Shown: positions 27,979 to 41,726, counted from the first letter of the stretch. The stretch: 64,000 nucleotides of DNA from Mercurialis annua (GCF_937616625.2 NC_065570.1:33797665-33861664); one strand, 5' to 3'. The notes: a model not told the origin generated them from the sequence alone. Made by a program: numbers and translations.

Positions 27979-30540
27979 CGCAACGCCGCTTTAAACCGAC
28001 TTGAGACGATACATACTAATTAATTGTGACTTTTCACACACACTTTGTGTAATATAACCTAGCCATGCTTAGGAAATCGGAAGGATGCGTTAAACAGACT
28101 TGAGACACGAAATATTAATCTAGCGTTACTTGTCACGCACGCTTTGCGTAATATAACCTAACCATGCTTAGGTAATCGCAATATAACCTGACCACGCTTA
28201 GGTAATCAAAACGACGCATTACACAGACTTGTGACGCGACATAAGCATGGTTGGAAAGACGAGTTCAAGTGACTTGAGACGCGCCATACTAATCTAGCGT
28301 CACTTTTCACGCATACTTTGCGTAAAATAACCTAACCATGCTTAGTTAATCGGAACCACGCCTTAAAGAGACTTGAAATGCGACATACTAATCTAGCTTA
28401 TCTAGCATAACCTTTCACGCACACTTTGCGCAATATAACCTAACCATTCTTAAGTAATCGGAACGACGCGTAAAATAGAATTGAGACGCGACATACTAAT
28501 GTATTGTTACTTTTCACGCACACTTTCCGTAATGTAACCTAACCATCCTTAGGTAATCAGTACAACGCGCTAAAGAGAATTGAGACATGATATACTAATC
28601 CAACGTCACTTTCCTTGAACACTTTGCGTAATATAACTAACAATGCTTAGGTAATCGGAACGACGCGTTAAAAAGACTTGAAATGCGACATACTAATCTA
28701 GCGTCACTTTTCACGCACATTTTGTGTAAAATAACCAAACCATTCTTAGGTAATCGGAACGACGTGTTAAAGATACCTGAGACACGACATATTAATCTAG
28801 TGTCACTTTTCACGCACACTTTGCGTAATTGTAACCTAACCATGCATAGGTAATCGAAACGACGCGTTGGAGAGACTTGTGACGCGACATATGCATGGTA
28901 ATTGGAACGACGCGTTAAAGTGACTTGAGACACGACATACTAATCTAGCTTCACTTTTCACGCACACTTTGTGTAATGAAACCTAACCATGCTTAGTTAA
29001 TCAGAACAACGCGTTAAATAGAATTGAGACGCGATATACTAATCTAGCGTCAGTATTCAAGCAACTTTTGCGTACTATAACCTAATCGTGGTTAGGTAAT
29101 CGCAACGCCGCTATTAATCGACTTGAGACACGACATACTAATTAATTGTGACTTTTTATGCACACTTTGCGTAATATAACCTAACCATGCTTAGGAAATC
29201 GGAACGACGCGTTAGAGAAACTTGAGGTAGAATATACTAATCTAGCGTCAATTTTCACGCACACTTTGCGTAATATAACCTAACCATGCTTAGGTAATCG
29301 TAACGACGCGTTAAAGAGACTTGGGACGCGAGATAAGCATGATAATCGAAACGACACGTTAAAGAGACTTGAGACGCGACATACTAATCTAGCGTCACTT
29401 TTCACGCACACTTTGCATGATATAACCTAACCATTCTTAGGTAATCCGAACGACGCGTTAAATAGACCTGAGACGCGGCATACTAATTTAGCGTCACTTT
29501 TCACACCCACTTTGCGTAATATATAACCTAACCATGCTTAGGTAATCGGAAAGACGCGTTAGAGAGACTTGTGACGCGACATAAGGATGGTAATCGAAAT
29601 GACGCGTTAAAGAGACTTGAGATGCGACATACTAATCTAGCGTCACTTTTCACGCACACGTTGCGTAATATAACCTAACCATGCTTAGGTAATTAGAACG
29701 ACACGTTGAAGAGACTTGAGACGCGACATACTAATCTAACATAAATTTTCATGCACAATTTGCGAAATATAATCTAACAATGCATAAGTAATCGGAACGA
29801 TGTGTTAAAGAGACTTGAGACGCGTAATACTAATCTAGCGTCACTTTTTACGCACACTTTGCGTAATATAACCTAACCATGCTTGGGAAATCAAAACGGC
29901 GCGTTAGAGAGATTTGAAATATGATATACTAATCAAACGTCACTTTTCACTCACACTCTGCGTAATGTAAACTAACCATGCTTAGGTAATCGAAACGACG
30001 CGTTAAAGAGACTTGTGACGTAAGATAACCATGGTAATCGAAACGACGCGTTAAAGAGACTTGAGATGCGACATACTAATCTAGCGTCACTTTTCACGCA
30101 CACTTTGTGTAAAATAACCTAACCATGCTTATGTAATCGGAACGACGCGTTAAAGACACCTGAGACGCGGCATACTAATCTAGTGTCACTTTTCACGCAC
30201 ACTTTGCGTAATAGTAACCTAACCATGCTTAGGTAATCGAAATGACGCGTTAGAGAGACTTGTGACGCGACATAAGCATGGTAATCGGAACGACTCGTTA
30301 AAGTGACTTGAGACGCGACATACTAATCTAGCGTCACTTTTCACGCACACTTTGCGTAATAAAACCTAACCATGCTTAGTTAATCGGAACAACGAGTTAA
30401 ATAGAATTGAGACGCGATATACTAATCTAGCGTCAGTTTTCAAGCAAACTTTGCATACTATAACTTAATCATGGTTAGGTAATCGCAACGCCGTTTTGAA
30501 TCGACTTGAGACGCGACATACTAATTAATTGTGACTTTTT
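27979..30540 (+). repeat. S2 higher-order repeat ending at the inversion, 1.1-1.4 kb
   Basis: The unusual monomer starting CGCAACGCCG and continuing with CTAATTAATTGTGACTTTT occurs at 27979, 29101 and 30484 (offsets 1122 and 1383). Each is preceded by monomers sharing a TAGTTAATCGGAAC variant and a TCAAGCAAACTTTGC-type variant. The third copy is cut inside GTGACTTTTT by the strand switch, so the inversion happened in or after this duplicated unit. Confidence 0.65.
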
Positions 30541-30546
30541 AATTGT
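30536..30546. other. Strand-switch junction A in S2 (plus to minus)
   Basis: Left of the junction S2 reads in plus orientation up to GTGACTTTTT. Right of it the sequence is AATTGTGCGTGAATAATGACG, the minus orientation. The break lies in the CACTTTTCACGCACAC part of the monomer on both sides. The result is a kilobase-scale inverted repeat with almost no spacer, its arms diverged at monomer level. Confidence 0.85.
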
Positions 30547-33500
30547 GCGTGAATAATGACGCTAGATTAGTATGTCGCGTCGCAAGTCTCTCTAACGCGT
30601 CGTTCCGATTACCTAAGTATGGTTTGGTTCTATTACGCAGAATGTGCGTGAAAAGTGACGCTAGATTAGTATGTTGCCTCTCAACTGTCTTTAATGCGTC
30701 GTTCTTATTATCTAAGCATGGTTAGGTTATATTACGCAGAGTGTGCGTGAAAAGTGACAATTGATTAGTATGTCGCGTCTCAAGTCTCTTTAACGCGTCG
30801 TATCGATTACCATTCTTATGTCGCGTCACAAGTCTATCTAATGCGTCGTTCCGATTACCTCAGCATGGTTAGGTTATATTACGCAAAGTGTGCGGTAAAA
30901 GTGAAAATATATTAGTATGTCGCGACTCAAGTCTCTTTAACGCATCGTTTCGATTACCTAAGCATGGTTAGGTTATATTACTCAAAGAGTGAGTGAATAG
31001 TGACGGTAGATTAGTATGTCGCGTCTTAAGTCTCTTTAACGCGTCGTTCCGATTGCTTATGCATGATAAGATTATATTACGCAAAGTGTGAGTAAAACGT
31101 GATGCGAAAATAGTATTGCGCGTCTCAAGTCTCTTTAACGTGTCCTTCCGATTACCTAAACATGGTTAGGTTATACTACGCAAAGTGTGCGTAAAAAGTG
31201 ACGCTAAATTAGTATGTCGCGACTCAATTCTCTTTGACGCGTCGTTTCGATTACCTAAGCATGGTTAGGTTATATTACGCAAAGTGTGCGTGAAAAGGGA
31301 CCCTGTATTAGTATGTCGCATCTCAAGTCTGTTTAACGCGTCGTTTCGATTACCTAAGCATGGTTAGGTTGTATTACGCAAACTGTGCTCGAAAAGTGAC
31401 GTTAGATTAGTATGGCGCGTCCTAAGTCTCTTTAATGCGTCGTTCCAAGTACTTATGCATGGCTAGGTTATATTACACAAAGTGTGCGTGAAAAGTGACG
31501 CTAGATTAGTATGTCACGTTTTAAGTATCTTTAACGCGTTGTTCTGATTACCTAAACATGGTTAGGTTATTTTACGCAAAGTGTGCGTGAAAATTTACGC
31601 TAGATTAGTATGTCGCGTCTCTAGTCTCTTTAACGCGTCGTTCCGATTATCGATGCATGGTTAAGTGTGCGTGAAAAGTGACGCTAGATTAGTATGTCAC
31701 GTCTCAAGTCTCTTTAACGGGTGTTCCGATTACCTAAGCATGGTTAGGTTATTACACAAAGTGTGCATGAAAAGTGACGCTAGATTAGTATGTCGCGTCT
31801 GAAGTCTCTAAAAACGCGTCGTTATACTACGCAAAGTGTGCGTGAAAAGTGACGCTAGATTAGTGTGTCGCGTTTCAAGTCTCTTTAACGCGTCGTTCCA
31901 ATTACCTATGCATGGTTAGGTAGTGTGCGTGAAACGTGACGCTAGATTAGTTTTTCGCGTCTCAAGTCTCTTTAACTCGTCAATCCGATTTCCTAAGAAT
32001 GGTTAGGTTACATTACGCAAAGTCTGCGTAAACAGTGACGCTAAAATTAGTATGGCGCGTCTCAAGTCTCTTTAACGCATCATCTGATTACCAAAGAATG
32101 GTTAGGTTATACTACACATAGTGTGCGTGAAAAGTGACAATAGATTAGTATGTCGCGTCGCAAGTCTCTTCAACGTGTCGTTCCGATTACCTAAGCATGG
32201 TTTGGTTATTTTACGCAAAATGTGCGTGAAAAGTGACGCTGGATAAGTATTTCATGTCTCAAGTCTCTTAAAAGCGTTGTTTCGATTACCCAATCATGGT
32301 TAGGTTGTATTATGCAAAGTATGCGTGAAAAGTGACAGCTAGATTAGTATGTCGCATCTCAAGTCTCTTTATCGCGTCGTTCCGATTACCTATGCATGGT
32401 TTGGTTATATATCGCAAAGCGTGCGTAAAAAGTGACGCTAGATTAGTATGGCGCGTTTCAAGTCTCTTTAACCCGTCGTTTCGATTACTTTTCTTATGAC
32501 GCGTCACAAGTCTCTCTAACGCGTCGTTCTTATTACCTAAGCATGGTTGACTTATATTACGCCAAGTGTGCGTGAAAAGTGACGCTAGATTAGTATGTTG
32601 CGTTTCAAGCTTCTTTAATGTGTCGTTCCGATTACCTAAGCATGGTTAGGTTATATTACGCAAAGTGTGCGTGAAAAGCGACAATAGATTAGTATGTCAT
32701 GTCTGCAGTCTCTTTAATGCGTCGTTTCGATTACCATGCTTATGTGGAGTGACATGTCTCTCTAACGCGTCGTTCCGATTGCCTAAGCTTGGTTAAGTTA
32801 TATTATGCAAAGTGTGCGTGAAAAGTGAAAATATATTAGTATGTTGCGTTTCAAGTCTTTTTAACGCCTCGTCCGATTACCTATGCATGGTTAGGTTATA
32901 TTACGCAAAGAGTTCGTGAATAGTGATGCTAGATTAGTATGTTGCGTCTCAAGTCTCTTTAACGCGTCGTTCCGATTACCTAAGCATGGTTAGGTTATAT
33001 TACGCAAAGTGTGAGTAAAAATTGACGCTAAATTAGTATGACGCGTCTCAAGTCTCATTAACGCGTGGTTCCAATTACCTAAGCATGGTTAGATTATATT
33101 ACGCAAAGTGTGAGTAAAAAGTTATGCTAAATTAGTATGGCGCTTCTCAAGTCACTTTAACACGTCGTTCCGATAACCTAAGCATAGTTAGGTTATATTA
33201 CACAAAGTGTGCGTAAAAATGACGCTAGATTAGTATGGCGCGTTTCAAGTTTTTTTAACACGTCTTTTCAAGTGTCTCAAACGTGTCGTTCTAATTAACT
33301 AAGCATGGTTAGGTTATATTACGCAAAGTGTGCATGAAAAGGGACAGTAGGTTAGTATGTTGCGTCTCAAGTCCATTTAACGCGTCTTTCCGATTACCTA
33401 AGCATTGTTATGTTAGTCATTAAAAGTGTCACTAGATCAGTATGTCCCGTCACAAGTCTCTTTAACGCGGTGTTACGATTACCTAATCATGGTTAGGTTA

Positions 33501-34888
33501 TATTACACTAAGTGTGCGTAATAAATGACGCTAGATTAGTATGGCACGTCTCAAGTCTCTTTAACGCGTCGTTTAGATTACCATACTTATGTCACATTAC
33601 AAGTCTCTCTTACACGTCGTTCCAATTTCCTAAGCATGGTTAGGTTATATTACGCAAAATGTGCATGAAAATTGACAAATGATTAGTATGTCGCGTCTCA
33701 AGTCTCTTTAACGAGTTGTTCCGATTACCTAAGCATGGTTGGGTTATTTTATGCAAATTGTGCGTGAAAAGTGACGCTAGATTAGTATGTCGCGTCTCAA
33801 GTCTCTTTAACGCGTCGTTCCGATTACCTACACATGGTTAGGTTATATTACGCAATGTGTGCGTGAAAACTGTCGCTAGGTTAGTATGTCGTGTCTCAAG
33901 TCTCTTTAACGCGTCGTTCCGATTACGTACACATGGTTAGGTTATATTACGCAATGTGTGCGTGAAAACTGTTGCTATTTTAGTATGTCGCATCTCAAGT
34001 CTCTTTAACACGTCGTTCAGATTACCTAAGCATGGTTAGGTTACATTACGCAAAGTGTGCGTGAAACTTACGCTCGATTAGTATGTCGTGTCTAAAGTCT
34101 CTTTAACGCGTCGTTCCGATTACCAAAGCATGGTTAGGATATATTACTCAATGTGTGCGTGAAAACTGTTGCTAGGTTAGTATGTCGTGTCTCAAGTCTC
34201 TTTAAAGCGTCGATCCGATTTCCTAATCATGGTTTGGTTGTATTATGCAAAGTGTGCGTGAAAAGTGACGGATTGATTAGTATGTCACGTCATAAGTCTC
34301 TTTAACGCGTCTTTCTGATTAACTATGCATGGTTAGGTTATATTAAGCAAAGCGCGCGTAAAAAGTGACGCCTAGTATGGCGCGTTTCAAGTCTCTTTAA
34401 CGCGTTGTTTCAATTACTGTGCTTATGTCGCGTCACAAGTGTCTCTAACGCGTCGTTCTGATTACCTAAGCATGTTTAGGTTATATTACGCAAAGTGTGC
34501 GTGAAAAGTGACAATAGATTGGTATGTCGTTTCTCAAGTCTCTTTAATGCGTATTCCGATTACCTACGCATGGTTAGGTTATATTACGTAAAGTGTGCGT
34601 GAAAAATGACGCTAGATTAATATGTCGCGTCTCAAGTCTCGTTAACGCGTCTTTCTGATTACGTAAGCATGGTTAGGTTATATAACACAAGGTGTAAGTG
34701 AAAAGTGACGCTAGATTAGTATGTCGCTACTCAAGTCTCTTTAACGCGTCGTTCCGATTTCCTAAGCATGGTTAGGTTATATTACACAAAGTTTGCGTGA
34801 AAACTGAAGCTAGATTAGTATGTCGCATCTCAAGTCTCTTTAACTCGTCATTCCGATTACCAAAGCATGGTTAGGTTATATTACGCAA
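30541..34888 (-). repeat. Satellite S2 array, block 2 (minus orientation)
   Basis: The same 99-bp monomer reads on the minus strand; the given strand shows CGTCGTTCCGATTACC, TAAGCATGGTTAGGTTATATTACGC and GTGACGCTAGATTAGTATG. Short 48-bp forms appear as GATTACCATGCTTATGTCGCG (for example near 30807 and 32730). Several monomers are truncated, for example near 31660 and 33415. No gene seen. The block is 4.3 kb long and bounded by strand switches at both ends. Confidence 0.95.
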
Positions 34889-34892
34889 AGAG
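34884..34892. other. Strand-switch junction B in S2 (minus to plus)
   Basis: The sequence reads GGTTATATTACGCAAAG (minus orientation) and continues AGACTTGTGACACGCC (plus orientation). The bases AAAG belong to both flanking consensuses (GCAAAGTGTGC and TTAAAGAGACTT), a 4-bp microhomology that fits end-joining or template switching. Confidence 0.85.
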
Positions 34893-37800
34893 ACTTGTGA
34901 CACGCCATACTAATCTAGCGTCACTTTTTACGCACACTTTGCGTAATATAACTTAACCATGCTTAGGTAATCGTAACAATGCGCTAAAGAGACTTATCAC
35001 GCGACATATTAATCTAGCGACACTTTTAAAGCGCACTTGGCGTAGTATAATATAACCATGCTTAGATAATTGAAACGATGCGTTAAAGAGACTTGAGACG
35101 CAACATACTAATTTATTGTCACTTTTCACGCACACTTTGCGTAATATAACCTAACCATGGTTAGTTAATCATAACAACGCGTTAGAGACACTTGTTACGT
35201 GACAAAGACATGGTAATCGAAAAGACGCGTTTAAGAGACTTGAAACGCGCCATACTAATCTAGCGTGACCTTTTACACAGACATTGCGTAATATAACCTA
35301 ACCATGCTTAGTTAATCAGAACGACGCGTTAAAGTTACTTGAGACGCGCCATACTAATTTAGCATCACTTTTGACTCACACTTTGCGCAATATAACATAA
35401 CCATGCTTAAGTAATCGAACGACACGTTAAAGAGATTTGTGACGCGACATACAAATCAATTGTCACTTTTCACTCACACTTTGCGTAATATAACATAACC
35501 ATGCTTAGGAAATTGGAACAACTCATTAAAAAGACCAGAGACGCGACATACTAATCTAGCGTCACTTTTCATGCACACTTTGCGTAGTATAACCTAACCT
35601 TGCTTAGGTAGTCGGAATGATGCGTTAGAGAGACTTGTGACCTGACATACTAATCTAGCGTCACTTTTCACACACACTTTGAGACGCGAAACGACGCATT
35701 AGAGACACTTGGGACGCGACATAAGCACGGTAGCGACATACTAATCTAGCGTCACTTTTCACGCACACTTTGCGTAGTATGACCTAACAATGCTTAGGTA
35801 ATCGGAACAACGCGTTAAAGAGACTTGAGACACGGCATACTAATCTAGCGTCACTTTTCACACACACTTTGCGTAATATAACTCAACCATGCTTAGGTAA
35901 TCGGTACGACACATTAGAGAGACTTGTAACGCGAAATAAGTATTGTAATCAAAACAACACGTTAAAGAGACTTGAGACGCGCCATACTAATCTAGCATCA
36001 CTTTCTACGCACACTTTGCGTAATATAACTTAACCATGCTTAGGTAATCGGAACAACGAGTTAAAGAGACTTGAGATGTGACATACTAATCTAGCATCAC
36101 TTTTCACAAATACTTTGCGTAAAATAACCTAACCATGCTTAGGTAATAGGAAAGACACGTTAAAGTTACTTAAGACGCGCCATACTAATTTAGCGTCACT
36201 TTTTACTCACACATTGCGTTATATAACGTAAGGTAATTGGAACGACACGTTAAATAGACTTGAGACACAACATACTAATCTAGCGTCCCTTTTCACGTAC
36301 ACTTAACGGAAAATAACCTAACCATGCTTAGGTAATCGGAACGACGCGTTAAAGAGAATTGAGACGCAACATATTAATCTATTGTCAGTTTCCACGCACA
36401 CTTTTCACGCACACTTTGCATAATATAACCTAACCATGCTTCGTTAAGAAGAACGACGCGTTCGAGAGACTTGTTACGCGATATAAGCATGGTAATCGAA
36501 AAGACGCGTTAAAGAGACTTGAAACGCGCCATACTAATTTAGCGTCACTTTTTACTCACACTTTGCGTAATATAACCTAACCATGATTAGGTAATCGGAA
36601 CTACACATTAAAGAGACTTGTGACGCGACATAAGTATGGTAATCAAAACGACGGGTTAAAGAGACTTGAGATGCTTCATACTAATCTATTGTCACTTTTC
36701 ACGCACACTTTGCTTAATATAACGTAACCATGCTTAGGTAATCGGAACAAAGAATTAAAGAGACTTGAGACGCGACATACTAATCTATCATCACTTTTCA
36801 CGCACACTTTGCGTAAAATAACCTAAGCAGGCTTATGTAATAGGAACTACGCGTAAGAGATACTTGAGACGCGAAAAACTAATCTAGCGTCACTTTTCGC
36901 GCACACATTGCGTAATATAATCTAACCATGCTTAGCTAATTGGAACGACGCGTTAAAGAGACTTGAGACACGCCATACTAATTTAGTGTCACTTTTGACG
37001 CACACTTTGCGTAATATAACCTAACCATGCTTAAGTAATCGGAACAACGCGTTAAAGAGACTTGAGAAGCGACATACTAATCTTGCGTCACTATTCACGC
37101 ACTCTTTGCGTAATATAACCTAACCATGCTTAGGTAATCGGAATAACGCGTAAAAGAGACTTGAGACGCGACATACTAATCTATTTTCACTTTTCACTCA
37201 CACTTTGCGCAATATAACCTTACCATTCTTAAATAATCGCAACAACGCGTTAAAGAGACTTGAGACGCGACATACTAATCTAGCGTCACTATTCACGCTC
37301 TCTTTGCGCAATATAACCGAACCATGCTTAGGTAATTGGAACGACGCGTAATAGAGACTTGAGACGCGACATACTAATCTAGCGTCACTTTTCGCGCACA
37401 CTTTGCGTAGTATAACCTAACCATGCTTAGGTAATCGGAACACGTGTTAAATAGACTTGAGACGTGACATACTAATCTAGCGTCACTTTTCACGCACCAT
37501 TTGCGTAAAATAACCTAACCATGCTTAGATAATCGGAACGACGCGTAATAGAGACTTGAGACACGACATACTAATCTAGCTTAACTTTTCACGCAAACTT
37601 TGCATAATATAACCTAACCGTACTTAGGAAATCAGAACGACGCATTAAAGAGACTTGAGTAGCGACATACTAATCTAGCGTCACTTTTCCCGCACATTTT
37701 GCATAATATAACCTAACCATGCTTACGTAATCGCAAAAAAGCGTTAAAGAGACTTGAGACGCGACATACTAATCTAGCGTCACTTTTCAAGCACACTTTG

Positions 37801-40800
37801 CGTAATATAACCAAACCATGCCTAGGTAATCGGAATACACATAAAAGAGATATAAGATGCAACATACTTATCTAGCGTCACTTTTCACGCACTCTTTGCG
37901 TAAAATAACATAACCATACCTAGGTAATCGGAACGACGCGTTAAAGAGACTTGAGATGTGACATACTAATGCATTGTCACTTTTCACGCACACTTTGCGT
38001 AATATAACGTAACTATGCATAGGTAATCAGAACGACGTGTTAGAGATACTTGTGACGCGACATAAGCACAGTAATCGAAACGACGCGTTAAGGAGACTTG
38101 AAACGCGTCGTACTGATATAGCGTCACTTTCTACGCACGCTTTGCGTAATATAATCTAACCATGCATAGGTAATTGGAACGACGCGTTAAAGAGACTTGA
38201 GACCCGACATACTAATCTATCCGTCACTTTTCACGCACAACTTTGTAATATAACCTAACCATGCTTAGGAATTCGGAACTTCGCGATAAAGAGACTTGAC
38301 AAGCGACTTACTAATATATTTTCCCTTTTCACACACACTTTGCGTCATATAAACTAACCATGCTTAGGTAATCGGAACGACGTGTTAGAGAGACTTGTGA
38401 CGCGAAATAAGCATGGTAATTGAAACGACGCGTTAAAGATACTTGAGTCGCGACATAGAAATCTATTGTCACTTTTCACACACACTTTGCGTAATATAAC
38501 CTAACCATGGTTAGGTAATCGGAACGAAGAATTAAAGAGACTTGACAAGCGACATACAAATCTAGCGTCACTTTTCACGCACACTTTACGTAATATTAGC
38601 AAACCATTCTTAGGTAATAGGAACGACGCGTTAGAAAGACTTGAGACGCGCCATACTAATCTAGCGTCACTTTTTACGCAGACTTTGTGTAATATAAACT
38701 AACCATGCTTAGGTAATCGGAACAACGAGATATAGAAACTTGAGACGCGACATACTAATTTAGCGTCATTTTTCACGCACACTTTGCGTAATATAACCTA
38801 ACCATGCTTAGAAAGTTGGAACGACACGTTAATGAGACTTAAGATGCGACATACTAACCTAGCAGCTGTTTTTATGCAAAGTGTGCTTAGGTAATCAGAA
38901 CGACGCGTTTAAGAGGCTTGAGACGCGACATACTAATCTAGCGTCACTTTTCACGCACACTTTACGTAAAATAACCTAACCATGCTTAGGTAATCAGAAC
39001 GAGGCGATATAAAGACTTGAGACGCGACATACTAATCTATTGTCACTTTTCATGCACCTTTTGCGTAATATAACCTAACTATGCTTTGGTAATCAGAACA
39101 ACGTGTTAAAGAGACTTGTATCGTGACATAAGCATCGGAACGACGCCTTAAAAATACTTGAGACGCAACATACTAATCTAGCGTAACTATTCACGCACTC
39201 TTTGCGTAATATAACCTAACCATGCTTAGGAAATAGGAACAACGCGTTAAAGAGACTTGAGACGTAACATACTAATCTATTTTCACTTTTCACGCACACT
39301 TTGTGTAATATAACCTAACCATGCTTAGGTAATTGGAACGACGCATTAGAGAGACTTGTGACGCGACATAAATATGGTATTCGTAACGACACATTAAAGA
39401 GACTTGCGACGCGACATACTAATCTATTGTCACTTTTCATGCAAACTTTGCGTAATATAACCTAACCATGATTAGGTAATCGGAACGACGCGTTAAAGAG
39501 ACTTGTGATGCGACATACTAATCTAGCGTCACTTTTTACGTACACTTTGAGTAATATAACTAAACCATGCTTAGGTAATTGGAACGACGCGTTAGAGAGA
39601 CTTGTGACGCGACATAAGCATGGTAATCGAAACGACGCGTTAACGAGACTTGAGACGCGCCATACAAATCTAGCGTCACTTCTACGCAGAATTTGCATAC
39701 TATAACCTAACCATGCTTAGGTAATCGAAACGACTAGTTAAAGAGACTTGAAAGGCGACATACTAAATCTAGCGTCACTTTTCACGCACACTTTGCGTCA
39801 TATAACCTAACTATGCTTAGGAAATCGCAACGACGCGTTAAAGAGACTTGAGTATGGACATATTGATCTAGCGTCACTCTTCACGCACACTTTGTGTAAC
39901 ATAACCTAACCATGCTTAGGTAATCAGAATGACGCGTTAAACAGACCTGAGACGCGACTTACTAATCTAGCGTCACTTTTCACGCACACTGTACGTAATA
40001 TAACCTAACCATATTTCTGTAATCGAAACGACGCGTTAAAGAGACTTGAAACGCGCCATACTAATCTAGCGTCACTTTTTTGAAGCAAGCTTTCCGTAAT
40101 ATAACCTAACCGTGCTTACGTATTCGGAACGACGCGTTAAAGAGACTTAAGACAAGCATGGTAATCTAAACCTAACCATGCTTAGGTAATCGGAATGACG
40201 CATTAAGGAGAGTTGAGACACGACATACTAATCTAAACCTAACCATGCTTAGGCAATCAGAACGACGCGTTAAAGAGACTTGATACGCGACATACTAACC
40301 TAGCAATAGTTTTCACGCACACATTGCGTATTATTACCTAACCATGCTTAGCTAATCGAAACGACGCGCTTAAGAGACTTGAGATGCGTCATACTAATCT
40401 ATTGTCACTTTTCACCCACACTTTGCGTAATATAACCTAACCATGAATAGGTAATCAAACGACGCCTAATAGAGACTTGAGATGCGACATACTAATCTAG
40501 CGTCACTTTTCACGCACACTTTTGCGTAAAATAAACCAAGCTTAGGTAATAGGAACTACGCGTTAGAGAGACTTGAGACGCGACATACTAATCTAGCGTC
40601 ACTTTTCACGCACACTTTGCGTAATATAACCTAACCATACTTAGGTAATCGGAACGACAGTTAAAGAGACTTGAGACGCGACATACTAATCTAGCGTCAC
40701 TTTTCACGCACACTTTACGTAATATAACCTAGCCATGCTTAGGTAATTGGAATACGTATTAAAGAGACTTGAGACGTGTCATACCAATCTAGCGTCACTT

Positions 40801-41722
40801 TTCACGCACACTTTGCGTAAAATTACCTAACCATGCCTAGGTAATCGGAACGACGCGTTAAAAAGATTTGAGATGCTATATACTAATCTATTGTCACTTT
40901 TCACGCACACTTTGCGTAATATAATCTAACCATTCATAGGTAATCAGAACGACGCGTTAGAGACACTTGTGACGGGACATAAGCACAGTAATCGAAACGA
41001 CGCGCTAAAGAGACTTTAGACGCGACATACTAATTTAGCGTCACTTTTCACGCACACTTTGCGTAATATAACTAAACCATGATTAGGTGATCGGAACGAC
41101 GAGTTAAAGAGACTTAAGACGCACACATTGTGTAATATAACCTAACCATGTTTAGGTAATCGGAACGACGCGTTAAAGAGACTTGAGACGCGACATACTA
41201 ATCTAGCGTCACTTTTCATGCAAACTTCGCGTAAAATAACATAACCATGCTTAGGTAATCGGAACGGCACGATAAAGACACTTGCAACGCGACATACTCA
41301 TCTATTGTCACTTTTCACGCACACTTTGCGTAATATAACCTAACCATGCTTTGGTAATCGGAACGACGTGTTAGAGAGACTTGTAAAGTGACATAAGCAT
41401 GGTAATCGAAACGATACGTTAAAGAGACTTGAGACGCGACATACTAACCTAGCAAATGTTTTCACGCACACATTGCGTAATATAACCTAACCATGCTTTA
41501 GTTATCGAAACGACGCGTTAAAGAGACTTGAGACGCGACATACTAATCTAGTGTCACTTTTAACGCGCACTTTGCGTAAATTAACCTAACCATGCTTAAG
41601 TAATCGGAACGGCACGTTAAAGACACTTGCCAACATACTAATTTATTGTCACTTTTCATGCACACTTTGCGTAATACAACCTAACCATGCTTTGGTAATC
41701 GGAACGACGTGTTAGAGAGACT
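34889..41722 (+). repeat. Satellite S2 array, block 3 (plus orientation)
   Basis: 6.8 kb of S2 in plus orientation, with 99-bp and 48-bp forms. It contains a recurring variant CTAACCTAGCA...GTTTT (about 38855, 40297, 41445), a small internal inversion near 38874, and two shortened monomers with CTAATCTA joined directly to AACCTAACC near 40165-40240. It ends at the switch at about 41722. No gene seen; open frames on both strands follow from the 3n period. Confidence 0.95.
38874..38886. other. Micro-inversion inside an S2 monomer
   Basis: Within plus-oriented S2 a monomer reads TTTTTATGCAAAGTGTGC followed directly by TTAGGTAATC. ATGCAAAGTGTGC is the reverse complement of the expected GCACACTTTGCAT segment, and the segment between it and CTTAGG is missing. 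This is a very small inversion with a deletion. Confidence 0.7.
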
Positions 41723-41726
41723 TTCC
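41720..41726. other. Strand-switch junction C in S2 (plus to minus)
   Basis: GTGTTAGAGAGACTT in plus orientation joins TTCCGATTACCTAAGCATGG in minus orientation. The overlap is only one or two T residues, so little or no homology was used. Confidence 0.85.

Larger units (their letters stand above)
14613..30540 (+). repeat. Satellite S2 array, block 1 (plus orientation)
   Basis: S2 is a 99-bp monomer; landmarks in plus orientation are GGAACGACGCGTTA, AGAGACTTGAGACGCGACATA, CTAATCTAGCGTCACTTTTC, ACGCACACTTTGCG and CCTAACCATGCTTAGG. My consensus has 43 G/C and nine CpGs in 99 positions and is unrelated to S1. About every few monomers a 48-bp short form appears, recognisable by GACATAAGCATGGTAATCG (first at about 14810). 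Individual monomers differ strongly, mostly by CpG decay (GACGCG to GATGCG or GACACG) and small indels, so this block looks older than the S2 at 50-62 kb. It begins in mid-monomer at the S1 border and ends at a strand switch. No gene is visible; stop-free frames of up to 110 codons are explained by 99 being a multiple of three. Confidence 0.96.
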
